Shown here one piece after another: positions 16,293 through 24,096 of a DNA stretch of 64,000 nucleotides (its first letter is position 1; every line of letters begins with the position of its first letter). The stretch is taken from contig JBHGXW010000060.1 of the NCBI GenBank assembly GCA_041920465.1, positions 19,192-83,191 on the forward strand. Direction: 5' to 3'. The notes beneath the pieces are model-generated. The model did not search any database. It worked only from the letters and a program-made list of their open reading frames with translations, and was not told the origin of the DNA. Source of the stretch: Brevibacillus_H sp041920465. GTDB lineage: Bacteria; Bacillota; Bacilli; Brevibacillales; Brevibacillaceae. The position numbers and the translations under genes are program-made.

Positions 16293-16546
16293 CTATTTCT
16301 TCGAAGCTTGGGGTCCCTTTTACTTCCGGATAGCCGCTTACCAGAACGGCAGCGTCAACCCGTTTTGGATAGCGGATTATGTAATCAAGAACTACCGATG
16401 CCCCCTGCGAATAGCCTAAAAGGCAAAGGTGCTCAAGCTCCAGTTGCTCGATCAGTTGGCGGATACAATCGGCACGCCGCTCGATTGTCAGCTTGCCGGT
16501 GACGGGTGTGAAGCCTACCCCCGTCCGGCAAAACGATTTGTTTCAA
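16262..16546 (-). pseudogene. Remnant of an alpha/beta hydrolase gene
   Basis: The reverse strand starts with AGGTGATCATC then TTG 16546 encoding LKQIVLPDGGRLHTR, like the N-terminus of small alpha/beta hydrolases. About 30 bases later the similarity switches to another frame, which reads GKLTIERRADCIRQLIEQLE and then LCLLGYSQGASVVLDY and RVDAAVLVSGYPEVKG. GYSQG is the nucleophile elbow. The normal stretch between these parts (about 50 residues with the oxyanion loop) is missing, and the catalytic Asp/His half is lost where the frame runs into the operon terminator. So it is broken by an internal deletion/frameshift and a 3' truncation. The function was probably hydrolase or esterase; the exact family is uncertain. 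Confidence 0.75.
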
Positions 16547-16683
16547 GATGATCACCTCACCTATAGGGTGGGTTATCGGAAAAGAAAACTTGCACAATCG
16601 CTTCTCTTTTTGAGAATTGCATGGTATTCTCGCCTTGTGAAGTTGTCAGTCAAAAATATCTGATCAAAGGTAAGGTGATCATC
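16547..16683. repeat. Inverted 16-bp repeat containing two ribosome sites
   Basis: GATGATCACCTCACCT (16547-16562) is the reverse complement, with one mismatch, of AGGTAAGGTGATCATC (16668-16683). Each arm holds the ribosome site of the gene reading outwards: the broken hydrolase on the minus strand and the Xaa-Pro peptidase on the plus strand. Confidence 0.7.
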
Positions 16684-16684
16684 C

Positions 16685-17776
16685 GTGAATACGTCACGTA
16701 TCAGCCAATTGTACGCTTACATGGAAGCGAATCAGCTTGATGCCATTTTTGTAACACTGCCGAAACACGTCTATTATGTAACCGATTTCAACAGCGATCC
16801 GCATGAGCGTTTTATGGGATTGGTGCTTGTACGCGGCGAGGAGCCTGTCTTGATCGTTCCTGCGCTTGATAAGGAAGCGGCACAAGCAGCGACCGGGATG
16901 GACAAAATCCTGACCCATACCGATACCCAGAATCCATATGAAATATTGAAAAATACTCTGCCAGCTTCGCTCAGACGAATAGGGGTGGAGAAGAGTCATG
17001 TTACGTTAAACCGCTTTGAAGCTATGAAGGAAGTTTTGCCGCAGGCAGAATACATAGATATCGACGCTTTGCTGAAGGAAATGAGATTGCAAAAATCGCC
17101 GGATGAAATCACTCGAATTAAACGGGCGATACAAGTGGTGGAAGATGTGCTTCGTGCCGGATTGCAAAAAGTTCGCGTAGGCGTATCGGAGGCGGAAATT
17201 GTCGCTGAACTGGAGTACCAGATGAAAAAGCTGGGGGCAGAAGGGCCTTCCTTCTCCACCATGGTACTGGCAGGTGAGAAATCAGCCCTTCCTCACGGCA
17301 AACCGGGTGAGCGTACGATTCAGGCAGGAGAACTGCTGCTGTTTGACTTGGGGGTAGCGGTTGACGGTTATGTTTCCGATATAACCCGGACGTTTGCAGT
17401 AGGAGAGATCAGTGACAAGCTAAAAGAAATCTACGAAACCGTATTGGCGGGAAATATGGCGGCGATTGAGGCGGTGCGCCCGCAAGTAACGCTGGCCAGC
17501 ATTGACCGTGCTGCCCGCGAGGTGATTGCGGCGAGAGGATACGGCGAATATTTCATCCACCGCTTGGGTCACGGAATGGGCATGGATGTCCACGAATACC
17601 CATCCGTACACGGTGAAAATCAGGATCTGCTTCGTGCCGGAATGGTATTTACAATTGAACCGGGTGTATACATTCCGGGATTGGGCGGAGTGAGAATTGA
17701 AGATGACGTGTTGGTAACGGAGAGCGGAGTAGAGGTTTTAACCACGTTCCCGAAACAGTTGACGGTTATCGGTTAG
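16685..17776 (+). CDS. M24 family Xaa-Pro peptidase (PepQ/YqhT-like)
   Basis: A 363-residue creatinase-fold aminopeptidase. The N-terminal domain (residues 1-125) is followed by the pita-bread catalytic domain with the five metal ligands in the usual order: Asp in LLLFDLGVAVDGY, Asp in SDITRTF, His in HRLGHGMGMDVHE, Glu in FTIEPGVYIP and Glu in GVRIEDDVLVT. It should cleave dipeptides or short peptides with proline second, using two metal ions (Mn or Co) in the cytoplasm. GTG 16685 has AAGGTGATC upstream. Its position right after a peptide importer suggests it completes the use of imported peptides. Substrate length preference cannot be read from the sequence. Confidence 0.93.
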   Translation: MNTSRISQLYAYMEANQLDAIFVTLPKHVYYVTDFNSDPHERFMGLVLVRGEEPVLIVPALDKEAAQAATGMDKILTHTDTQNPYEILKNTLPASLRRIGVEKSHVTLNRFEAMKEVLPQAEYIDIDALLKEMRLQKSPDEITRIKRAIQVVEDVLRAGLQKVRVGVSEAEIVAELEYQMKKLGAEGPSFSTMVLAGEKSALPHGKPGERTIQAGELLLFDLGVAVDGYVSDITRTFAVGEISDKLKEIYETVLAGNMAAIEAVRPQVTLASIDRAAREVIAARGYGEYFIHRLGHGMGMDVHEYPSVHGENQDLLRAGMVFTIEPGVYIPGLGGVRIEDDVLVTESGVEVLTTFPKQLTVIG

Positions 17777-17782
17777 GTCAAA

Positions 17783-17815
17783 AGACCGCCTGTCCAATAG
17801 GCGGTCTCCACTCTT
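17783..17815 (+). terminator. Hairpin after the Xaa-Pro peptidase
   Basis: AGACCGCCT (17783-17791) pairs with AGGCGGTCT (17799-17807) around a 7-base loop. It is followed by a pyrimidine-rich tract rather than a clean T-run. The following 150 bases hold no gene I recognise, only a start-less open stretch of about 39 codons on the minus strand (about 17840-17957) after the next gene. Confidence 0.55.
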
Positions 17816-17964
17816 CTCTGATCTTCTGGAACGGTCGATTCCTTTTCGTTAAGATACCCCTTGTTTGCCATGCCCTTCTCCAAATTTAAGTGAATGAAGT
17901 TCACCTGCTGTCGCCCAATTGTCCCTTGAATATTCATCAATAATCACTGTTACCCATTCAGGTT

Positions 17965-18627
17965 TTACTGGCTGGCTTTTTCCAACAGCAATCCTTGAGG
18001 TTCCAGATAGCCAAAATCATATTCTTCTGCCGATTCGACGCGAAGAGAAGCGTTTAACAACGGGAACAAGGCGGAGTGTGTATTGGAGTAATGCACCATC
18101 GTGGCCGGAATTTGGAACACTTTTTCCAGTAATGTCACATCAGCCGTCAATGTGGTGGAACGGATAATGGCTGCTTGCGGGAAGCCTGCTGGTGACGGAC
18201 GCTGTTTGTCATATTGAATGAACCAGGGCAGATGCGGGAAGGTGCCGATTATCTTGAACGCTACCGGCTCGCCGGTGGGATCAATGACACGTTGCACGGG
18301 GGATTCTTGAACAGGATATCCTTCCGCCTGCAGCACGGAGGCAACATGCTCCAGATCGTCCGTTTCGATGATAAGGGTATAAAATCCTTCGCCGTTTTCC
18401 TTCAGGAATTGCTGCAGCGCTTGTCCGCCTTCAGACTGCAAAGCGGCTGTTTCATCCTCCATGTATGCTACTTCCAGAAAACCGCCGCCGGTAAACGGAT
18501 AAATCCGGGTAGCCACACCGGGATATGAGGTGCCCGAAGCAGCAAGTGAGTATCCTCGTTCTTTCAACATATGATGGACTTCCTCAGGACGGGAAGTTGC
18601 GTAGATGAGACGGTCCAATTGAAACAT
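17965..18627 (-). CDS. VOC-superfamily (glyoxalase-like) protein
   Basis: The 220-residue protein begins MFQLDRLIYATSRPEEVHHM and has GVATRIYPFTGGGFLEVAYM, typical of the glyoxalase-like domain (PF13468 type) of the vicinal oxygen chelate fold. A second betaalphabeta unit begins around AAIIRSTTLTADVTLLEKVF. Expected roles in the family are metal-dependent isomerases, dioxygenases or resistance proteins. No specific substrate can be assigned and the metal-ligand pattern is not clear. ACAGGAGCGATGAT precedes ATG 18627. It is transcribed on the opposite strand from its neighbours. Confidence 0.75.
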   Translation of the reverse strand: MFQLDRLIYATSRPEEVHHMLKERGYSLAASGTSYPGVATRIYPFTGGGFLEVAYMEDETAALQSEGGQALQQFLKENGEGFYTLIIETDDLEHVASVLQAEGYPVQESPVQRVIDPTGEPVAFKIIGTFPHLPWFIQYDKQRPSPAGFPQAAIIRSTTLTADVTLLEKVFQIPATMVHYSNTHSALFPLLNASLRVESAEEYDFGYLEPQGLLLEKASQ

Positions 18628-18671
18628 ATCATCGCTCCTGTCTTTTCTTGACGGATAAGAATTTAAAAGTT

Positions 18672-18772
18672 GGGGGCCCCGCCGGGCGCAACGTAGCGCC
18701 GCACACGATGTGCTAGTGCCGGCGACGCAACAAGGACGTTGCGCTTAGCCGGCTTATAGCCCGGTGGGTTTT
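18672..18772 (+). repeat. Composite hairpin element A
   Basis: The outer arms CCCGCCGGGC (18678-18687) and GCCCGGTGGG (18759-18768) pair fully (one G-T) and are followed by TTTTC. Inside, GCAACGT (18688-18694) can pair with ACGTTGC (18736-18742), and GCACA/TGTGC form a small hairpin at 18701-18713. The internal 25-base unit at 18696-18720 is an inverted copy of the units in element B (23 and 22 of 25 matches). Confidence 0.75.
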
Positions 18773-18845
18773 CTTGCTCTATTACCAATCTAACATATCT
18801 TAACAGTAGTTGCGATGCCTTTTCAGAATAAGGTGCAAGCGTTGG

Positions 18846-18874
18846 TTGCTCTCGTTTTCATGCTTTGTTATACT
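18846..18874 (+). promoter_or_regulatory. SigA-type promoter upstream of lepA
   Basis: TTGCTC (18846-18851) and TATACT (18869-18874) are 17 bases apart. Transcription from here would start near 18881, giving a leader of about 230 bases before lepA that contains all of element B. Confidence 0.6.
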
Positions 18875-18920
18875 GTTGATTAGTGCACTTTTTTAGTTGG
18901 GGTATTTTTTAGTAGTTGGA

Positions 18921-19070
18921 GCCCCGCCGGACGGTCGGCTAGAACCGCCTCGTCCTGAGGGTCAGCCAAAACGCAGCGTCCTGCTGCATGGCTGACACTG
19001 GCACATCGTGTGCGGCGCATGCCGACACTAGCACGTCCTGTGCGGCGCAGCTTCAATTGGGTGGGTTTTC
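18921..19070 (+). repeat. Composite hairpin element B in the lepA leader
   Basis: The 5' arm GCCCCGCC (18921-18928) can pair with GGGTGGG (19059-19065), which runs into TTTTC. Between them is a chain of hairpins: ACGGT/ACCG around CGGCTAGA; CCTC-GTCCT-GAGG (18948-18960); GTCAGCC/GGCTGAC enclosing GCAGC-GTCCT-GCTGC (18973-18987); GCACA-TCG-TGTGC (19001-19013); and GCAC-GTCCT-GTGC (19031-19043). A 25-base unit occurs twice (18994-19018 and 19024-19048). It ends 39 bases before the lepA start codon. Confidence 0.75.
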
Positions 19071-19109
19071 TTAAAAGTTTGTCCACATTTTGTGGGAGGG
19101 AATTTATAA

Positions 19110-20927
19110 ATGGATCGTCGTGAAAGACAGAAAAAAATACGCAACTTTTCGATCATAGCTCATATCGACCACGGAAAATCAACGCTCGCTGACCGCATTC
19201 TGGAGCTTACAGGCGCTTTGTCCGAACGTGAAATGGAAGCGCAGTTCCTCGATACCATGGAATTGGAAAAAGAGCGTGGGATTACGATTAAATTAAATGC
19301 TGTCCAGTTGAAATACAAGGCAGAAGATGGTGAAGAATACATTCTTCACCTAATCGATACACCGGGACATGTCGACTTCACTTACGAGGTTTCCCGAAGC
19401 CTGGCAGCCTGTGAAGGGGCGCTGTTGGTAGTGGACGCCGCACAGGGGATTGAAGCCCAGACGCTGGCCAACGTCTATTTGGCGATTGACAACAATCTGG
19501 AGATCATCCCGATTATCAACAAGATCGACTTGCCTAGTGCAGAACCGGATCGCGTCAAAGCCGAGATCGAGGATGTGATTGGCCTTGATGCAAGCGAGGC
19601 TTGTCTTACCTCTGCCAAAGCGGGAATTGGCATTAAAGATGTGCTGGAAGCCGTGGTGAAAAAAGTTCCGGCCCCGAACGGCGACCCGGATGCGCCGCTG
19701 CAAGCGTTGATTTTTGACTCTTACTTCGACCCGTACCGCGGGGTTATCGCGTCCGTGCGGATTGTCAACGGTACGCTTCGAAAAGGTATGAAAATTAAGA
19801 TGATGGCCACCAACAAAACATTTGAGGTGACGGAAGTGGGAACCTCGACACCTCGCCAAACCCAAGTGGAAGAACTGACGGTGGGCGATGTAGGTTATGT
19901 GGCCGCATCGATCAAAACAGTAGGCGATACCCGTGTGGGTGATACGATTACCGACGCGAACCGCCCTGCTTCAGAACCATTGCCCGGTTACCGCAAAATC
20001 AACCCGATGGTGTTCTGCGGATTATATCCAATCGACACCAGTGAATACAATGATCTGCGTGATGCGCTGGAAAAGCTGCAGCTAAACGACGCTTCCCTGC
20101 AATTCGAACCGGAAACGTCGCAAGCGTTGGGCTTCGGCTTCCGCTGCGGTTTCCTGGGACTTTTACACATGGAGATCATTCAGGAGCGTATTGAGCGCGA
20201 GTTTAACATCAACCTGATCACGACGGCACCAAGCGTTATTTACCGCGTGACCCAAACCAACGGAGACGTTTTGGAAATCGACAACCCGTCCAAAATGCCG
20301 GAGGTGCAAAAGATTGAGAAGATCGAAGAACCGTATGTAACGGCTACGATCATGGTGCCGAAAGATTATGTGGGTGACGTCATGCAGCTTTGCCAAGGCA
20401 AGCGCGGAGACTTCCTCGACATGCAGTACATGGGTGAAAACCGCGTCCAGTTGAAGTACGATATGCCGCTTTCCGAGATCGTATACGACTTTTTTGATCT
20501 CCTGAAGTCGGGTACCCGCGGCTACGCTTCCTTCGACTACGAAATGGCGGGATACAAGCCTTCCAAGCTGGTGAAGATGGATATCCTGCTGAATGGCGAA
20601 GTGGTTGACGCGCTCTCCTTTATCGTTCACAAGGATACAGCGTATGCCCGCGGTAAAGTGATTTGCGAGAAGCTCAAAGAGTTGATCCCGCGTCAACAAT
20701 TCGAAGTGCCGATCCAGGCTGCCATCGGTCATAAAGTGGTCGCCCGCGAAACGATCAGTGCGATGCGCAAAAACGTGCTCGCCAAGTGTTACGGCGGTGA
20801 CATCACCCGTAAACGCAAGCTGTTGGAGAAGCAAAAAGAAGGGAAAAAGCGGATGAAAGCTGTCGGCTCCGTGGAAGTACCACAAGAAGCATTCATGGCC
20901 GTTCTTCGAATGGACGACAAAAAATAA
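19110..20927 (+). CDS. lepA: Elongation factor 4 (LepA)
   Basis: The 605-residue GTPase matches LepA in length. G1 is AHIDHGKSTLADRIL, G2 region KERGITIKLNAVQL, G3 DTPGHVDF, and G4 NKIDLPSA. It has EF-G-like domains II, III and V and the LepA-specific C-terminus (QKEGKKRMKAVGSVEVPQEA). It acts on ribosomes, back-translocating or aiding 30S biogenesis under stress. GGGAGGG precedes ATG 19110. It stands alone between a long structured leader and a terminator, so it is probably its own transcription unit. Confidence 0.98.
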   Translation: MDRRERQKKIRNFSIIAHIDHGKSTLADRILELTGALSEREMEAQFLDTMELEKERGITIKLNAVQLKYKAEDGEEYILHLIDTPGHVDFTYEVSRSLAACEGALLVVDAAQGIEAQTLANVYLAIDNNLEIIPIINKIDLPSAEPDRVKAEIEDVIGLDASEACLTSAKAGIGIKDVLEAVVKKVPAPNGDPDAPLQALIFDSYFDPYRGVIASVRIVNGTLRKGMKIKMMATNKTFEVTEVGTSTPRQTQVEELTVGDVGYVAASIKTVGDTRVGDTITDANRPASEPLPGYRKINPMVFCGLYPIDTSEYNDLRDALEKLQLNDASLQFEPETSQALGFGFRCGFLGLLHMEIIQERIEREFNINLITTAPSVIYRVTQTNGDVLEIDNPSKMPEVQKIEKIEEPYVTATIMVPKDYVGDVMQLCQGKRGDFLDMQYMGENRVQLKYDMPLSEIVYDFFDLLKSGTRGYASFDYEMAGYKPSKLVKMDILLNGEVVDALSFIVHKDTAYARGKVICEKLKELIPRQQFEVPIQAAIGHKVVARETISAMRKNVLAKCYGGDITRKRKLLEKQKEGKKRMKAVGSVEVPQEAFMAVLRMDDKK

Positions 20928-20937
20928 GCTGATGAAC

Positions 20938-20970
20938 CGACCTGACGTACTCTCGTCAGGTCGTTATTTG
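20938..20970 (+). terminator. Terminator after lepA
   Basis: CGACCTGACG (20938-20947) pairs with CGTCAGGTCG (20954-20963) around a 6-base loop, followed by TTATTTG. Confidence 0.8.
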
Positions 20971-21007
20971 TAGGCAGCAATCATTACGCTGGCAAGGAGG
21001 GAAGAAG

Positions 21008-22153
21008 ATGCCCCCGAAGTCTGTATACATTCACATCCCGTTTTGTACCAATAAGTGCTTTTACTGTGATTTCAATTCGTTTGTCACCAGCAATCCGCAA
21101 GTCGTCCGGGATTACCTTGAAGCACTCAAGCTGGAAATGAAGCGAACATTTGAAGAGATTCAGCCTGAGACAATCGAAACGATTTTTGTCGGCGGTGGAA
21201 CGCCGTCCTATCTGAACCTGGAGCAGATGCGCTTTTTCCTTGAGTCAGTGGAAAAGTCGCTCGGCTCTTATCTGTCAAGCAATTGGGAGTTTACCATGGA
21301 GGCAAATCCGGGCACTACCGATCTGGAGAAATTGAAGCTGATGCGCTCATTTGGCGTAAACAGGCTTAGCTTCGGGGTACAGTCGTTTGATGACGATCTG
21401 TTGAAGCGGATCGGGCGGATTCATGATGTGCCTGACGTGTACCGGAGTATAGACAACGCAGTAACGGCCGGTTTTTCCAATATCTCCGTCGATTTGATGT
21501 TTGGCTTGCCGGATCAGACGTTAGAGCAGTTCCGCGCTTCGATTGAAAAAGCGATGCAGCTTCCAATTACCCATATCTCCAGCTATGGTCTTAAGGTAGA
21601 GGAAAACACCGTGTTTCACTCCCTTTATCAGAAGGGCCAGCTTCCTTTGCCTGCGGAAGAGACGGAGCTTGCGATGTATCTGCTCCTCATTGAACTGTTG
21701 GAGCAGCATGGCTTCAAGCAGTACGAAATCAGCAATTTTGCCAAGCCGGGCATGGAGAGCAGACACAACTGCACCTACTGGCTGAATCATGACTATTATG
21801 GACTGGGTGCAGGGGCACACGGATATGTGAATGGTGTCCGCCATGTCAACGCCGGTCCATTGGCCAAATATGTGGAGATGGCCCAAAGCGGGTTGCCACG
21901 GGTAGAAGAATTTACGGTTGAGCCGGCGGAAGCGATGGAAGATCAACTCATCCTGGGGCTACGGTTGATTCAGGGCGTGGATTTGGCCCGGTTTGAGCGG
22001 CGATTCGGGCGCACCGTAGAGCAGGAGTTCGGAGAGATTGTAAAAGAGGAGATAGCCAAAGGCATGCTGGCCGAGCAAGACGGCTATTTGCGGCTGACCA
22101 AAACCGCTCTGCCGCTTGGCAATGAAGTGTTTGCCCGATTCCTGAGGGGGTAA
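21008..22153 (+). CDS. hemW: Heme chaperone HemW (radical SAM)
   Basis: The 381-residue protein starts with YIHIPFCTNKCFYCDF, the CxxxCxxC radical-SAM [4Fe-4S] motif in the HemW form. FVGGGTPSYL, FTMEANPG and RLSFGVQSFDDDLLKRIGR are conserved in the group. HemW is related to oxygen-independent coproporphyrinogen III oxidase but lacks that activity and delivers heme to apoproteins. The motif here has three Cys and no extra N-terminal Cys, favouring HemW over HemN. GCAAGGAGGG precedes ATG 21008. It lies between lepA and the heat-shock operon, as in B. subtilis. Confidence 0.95.
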   Translation: MPPKSVYIHIPFCTNKCFYCDFNSFVTSNPQVVRDYLEALKLEMKRTFEEIQPETIETIFVGGGTPSYLNLEQMRFFLESVEKSLGSYLSSNWEFTMEANPGTTDLEKLKLMRSFGVNRLSFGVQSFDDDLLKRIGRIHDVPDVYRSIDNAVTAGFSNISVDLMFGLPDQTLEQFRASIEKAMQLPITHISSYGLKVEENTVFHSLYQKGQLPLPAEETELAMYLLLIELLEQHGFKQYEISNFAKPGMESRHNCTYWLNHDYYGLGAGAHGYVNGVRHVNAGPLAKYVEMAQSGLPRVEEFTVEPAEAMEDQLILGLRLIQGVDLARFERRFGRTVEQEFGEIVKEEIAKGMLAEQDGYLRLTKTALPLGNEVFARFLRG

Positions 22154-22210
22154 AATTGCCGGTTGAGAAGAAAAATCAGGTAAAAATCAGTCGATTTTCG
22201 GCGTAAGACA

Positions 22211-22245
22211 TTGACAAATGATTCGTCAATTGATAATTTTATTAT
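22211..22245 (+). promoter_or_regulatory. SigA-type promoter of the hrcA operon
   Basis: A perfect -35, TTGACA, lies at 22211-22216. The -10 is in an A/T-rich stretch with GATAAT at 22232 (15-base spacing) or TATTAT at 22240. The CIRCE operator follows immediately, so HrcA would block initiation. Confidence 0.55.
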
Positions 22246-22250
22246 AGATT

Positions 22251-22277
22251 TTAGCACTCAACTCCGAAGAGTGCTAA
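22251..22277. promoter_or_regulatory. CIRCE operator (HrcA-binding site)
   Basis: TTAGCACTC (22251-22259) and GAGTGCTAA (22269-22277) are separated by exactly 9 bases, a perfect match to the CIRCE consensus. HrcA binds it and represses the operon until heat shock engages GroE. Confidence 0.97.
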
Positions 22278-22298
22278 CAAGGGGAGGCGAACGCAGCT

Positions 22299-23327
22299 AT
22301 GCTATCTGACCGTCAACGTTTGATTTTAAATGCGATTGTCGATAATTACATTCATTCAGCCGAACCTGTTGGCTCTCGAACCCTTTCGAAGCGAGAGGAA
22401 GTTGGTTTCAGTTCCGCCACCATTCGCAATGAAATGGCTGATTTGGAGGATTTGGGTTATTTAGAGCAGCCGCATACTTCCGCGGGAAGGGTTCCGTCTA
22501 CCAAAGGCTATCGCTTTTACGTTGATAACCTGTTGCAGCCGAAGAGCTTGAACCAGGATGAAATAGCCAAATTGAAAACAATCTTTGCTGACCGTATCTT
22601 TCATTTTGAACAAGTAGTGGAACATACAGCAGCGATTCTTGCACAAATGACCAACTATACCTCGATTGCGCTTGGTCCGGAAATCTTTGAACACCGCTTG
22701 AAGCACATTCAGATTGTTTCGCTCAATGAGCGTCAGGCAGTCGCAATTATTGTGACCCATACCGGTCGTGTGGAAAACAAGATGTTTAATTTGCCTCCCG
22801 ATATCAGCGGTTCGGAGATTGAAAAGCTGGTCAACATGCTGAACAGCAAGTTGTACGACGTTCCCCTGTGGCAGCTTCGCCAGCGGCTTTATCAGGAAGT
22901 GGCTACCGAGATGCGCCGGCATGTGGAGCAGTACGAAGATATGCTGTACATGATAGAGCAGACTTTCACGAATGAAGCAACAGATCGAGTCTATCTGCGC
23001 GGAGTGACCAAAATTATGAACCAACCGGAATTCCGCGACGTAGAAAAAGTAAAGGATATCCTGGAACTGTTGGAACAAAATGACCAACTGGTTAACCTGT
23101 TTCATCATACGGATGAAGGCTTGACGATTCGCATCGGCCAGGAAAACACGGTGGAAGCGATGAAAAACTGCAGCATTATCACGACTTCCTATTACCTGGA
23201 CGGCAAACCGGTTGGCGCGATCGGAATTTTGGGCCCGACCCGGATGGAGTACGCCAAGGTGATTTCGGTACTCAATTACCTGGCACAAGGGCTTTCTCAC
23301 GTGCTGACCGATCAGTTTAAAAAATGA
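22299..23327 (+). CDS. hrcA: Heat-inducible transcription repressor HrcA
   Basis: The 342-residue protein has an N-terminal winged helix (LILNAIVDNYIHSAEPVGSR, FSSATIRNEMADLEDLGYLE) followed by the HrcA core. TSAGRVPSTKGYRFYVD is a hallmark of the family, and GAIGILGPTRMEYAKVIS closes the C-terminus. It represses its own operon through the CIRCE site 22 bases upstream of its start. AGGGGAGG precedes ATG 22299. The order hrcA-grpE-dnaK is the class I heat-shock operon of Gram-positive bacteria. Confidence 0.97.
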   Translation: MLSDRQRLILNAIVDNYIHSAEPVGSRTLSKREEVGFSSATIRNEMADLEDLGYLEQPHTSAGRVPSTKGYRFYVDNLLQPKSLNQDEIAKLKTIFADRIFHFEQVVEHTAAILAQMTNYTSIALGPEIFEHRLKHIQIVSLNERQAVAIIVTHTGRVENKMFNLPPDISGSEIEKLVNMLNSKLYDVPLWQLRQRLYQEVATEMRRHVEQYEDMLYMIEQTFTNEATDRVYLRGVTKIMNQPEFRDVEKVKDILELLEQNDQLVNLFHHTDEGLTIRIGQENTVEAMKNCSIITTSYYLDGKPVGAIGILGPTRMEYAKVISVLNYLAQGLSHVLTDQFKK

Positions 23328-23355
23328 ATAACGCACAAACTTGGATGAATACGAA

Positions 23356-23381
23356 TGTAGCGGGTTAACCCCCCGCTTACA
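23356..23381 (+). other. Hairpin between hrcA and grpE
   Basis: TGTAGCGGG (23356-23364) pairs with CCCGC-T-TACA (23372-23381) with one bulged base. There is no T-run, so it may be an mRNA processing or stability element that lets grpE-dnaK messages accumulate over hrcA. Confidence 0.4.
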
Positions 23382-23471
23382 TACAGAGCACCTGGGGCGT
23401 TTGCCTTGCTTTAGGCGATGGCAGAGCTGCTAAAATCGATGGAATAGGTTGTAACGTAGGAGGTTATCCGC

Positions 23472-24032
23472 TTGGCAGAAGAAAAAGTGACAACGGAAAT
23501 GCAAGATGACGTGCAAAGCGAAGCAGACGAACAAAATGAGTCACATGTACAAAACGAATCAGCTGAACAAGCTACCGGCGAGGTAAGCGAAGCAGAACAT
23601 TGGAAGGCTCAGGCGGAAGAGAACCACAACCGCTTGCTTCGTGCTTTGGCCGATATGGAAAACTTGCGTCGCCGTGTGCGGAAAGAGCAGGAAGACATGG
23701 CGAAATACGCTTCACTCAAGGTAATTGAGAATCTGCTTCCGGCACTGGATAATTTTGAACGGGCGCTGGCTGCAGACAAGGAAACATTGACCGTTGAGTC
23801 CCTTTTGCAAGGGGTAAACATGGTCTACCGTCAAATGCAGCAAGTTTTCGAGCAGGAAGGCTTAAGCCCGATCGAGGCGCAAGGACAACCGTTTGATCCG
23901 CATAAGCATCAAGCGGTGATGCAGACGGAAGATCCGAACTATGAATCCGGCATTGTCGTGGAAGAACTGCAAAAAGGCTATATGTTTAAAGACCGCGTCG
24001 TTCGCCCGGCAATGGTGAAAGTAAACAGCTGA
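23472..24032 (+). CDS. grpE: Nucleotide exchange factor GrpE
   Basis: The 186-residue protein has an acidic, low-complexity N-terminus, a long helix (HWKAQAEENHNRLLRALADM, ENLRRRVRKEQEDMAKYASL) and the C-terminal beta domain with PFDPHKHQAVMQTED and LQKGYMFKDRVVRPAMVKV. It releases ADP from DnaK. TTG 23472 has GTAGGAGG about 9 bases upstream. It is the second gene of the CIRCE-controlled operon. Confidence 0.97.
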   Translation: MAEEKVTTEMQDDVQSEADEQNESHVQNESAEQATGEVSEAEHWKAQAEENHNRLLRALADMENLRRRVRKEQEDMAKYASLKVIENLLPALDNFERALAADKETLTVESLLQGVNMVYRQMQQVFEQEGLSPIEAQGQPFDPHKHQAVMQTEDPNYESGIVVEELQKGYMFKDRVVRPAMVKVNS

Positions 24033-24096
24033 TAACAAGACATTTTATTATCAATCTCACAATAGTAGAAGGTAAGGATAAGGAGGCTATGTAGCG

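Larger units (their letters stand above)
18628..19109. other. Long intergenic region with two composite hairpin elements
   Basis: This 482-base interval has no protein gene. It holds element A (18672-18772), a promoter (18846-18874) and element B (18921-19070), the last two leading into lepA. Both elements are much more GC-rich than the surroundings. Confidence 0.8.

Noticed and set aside
16308..16502. Plus-strand open frame after the peptide operon
   Set aside because: The coding signal here is on the minus strand (hydrolase remnant), and the plus-strand product is not protein-like.
18672..19070. CRISPR array
   Set aside because: The repeated units are hairpins separated by variable linkers and partly inverted; there is no regular spacer length and no cas gene in the window.
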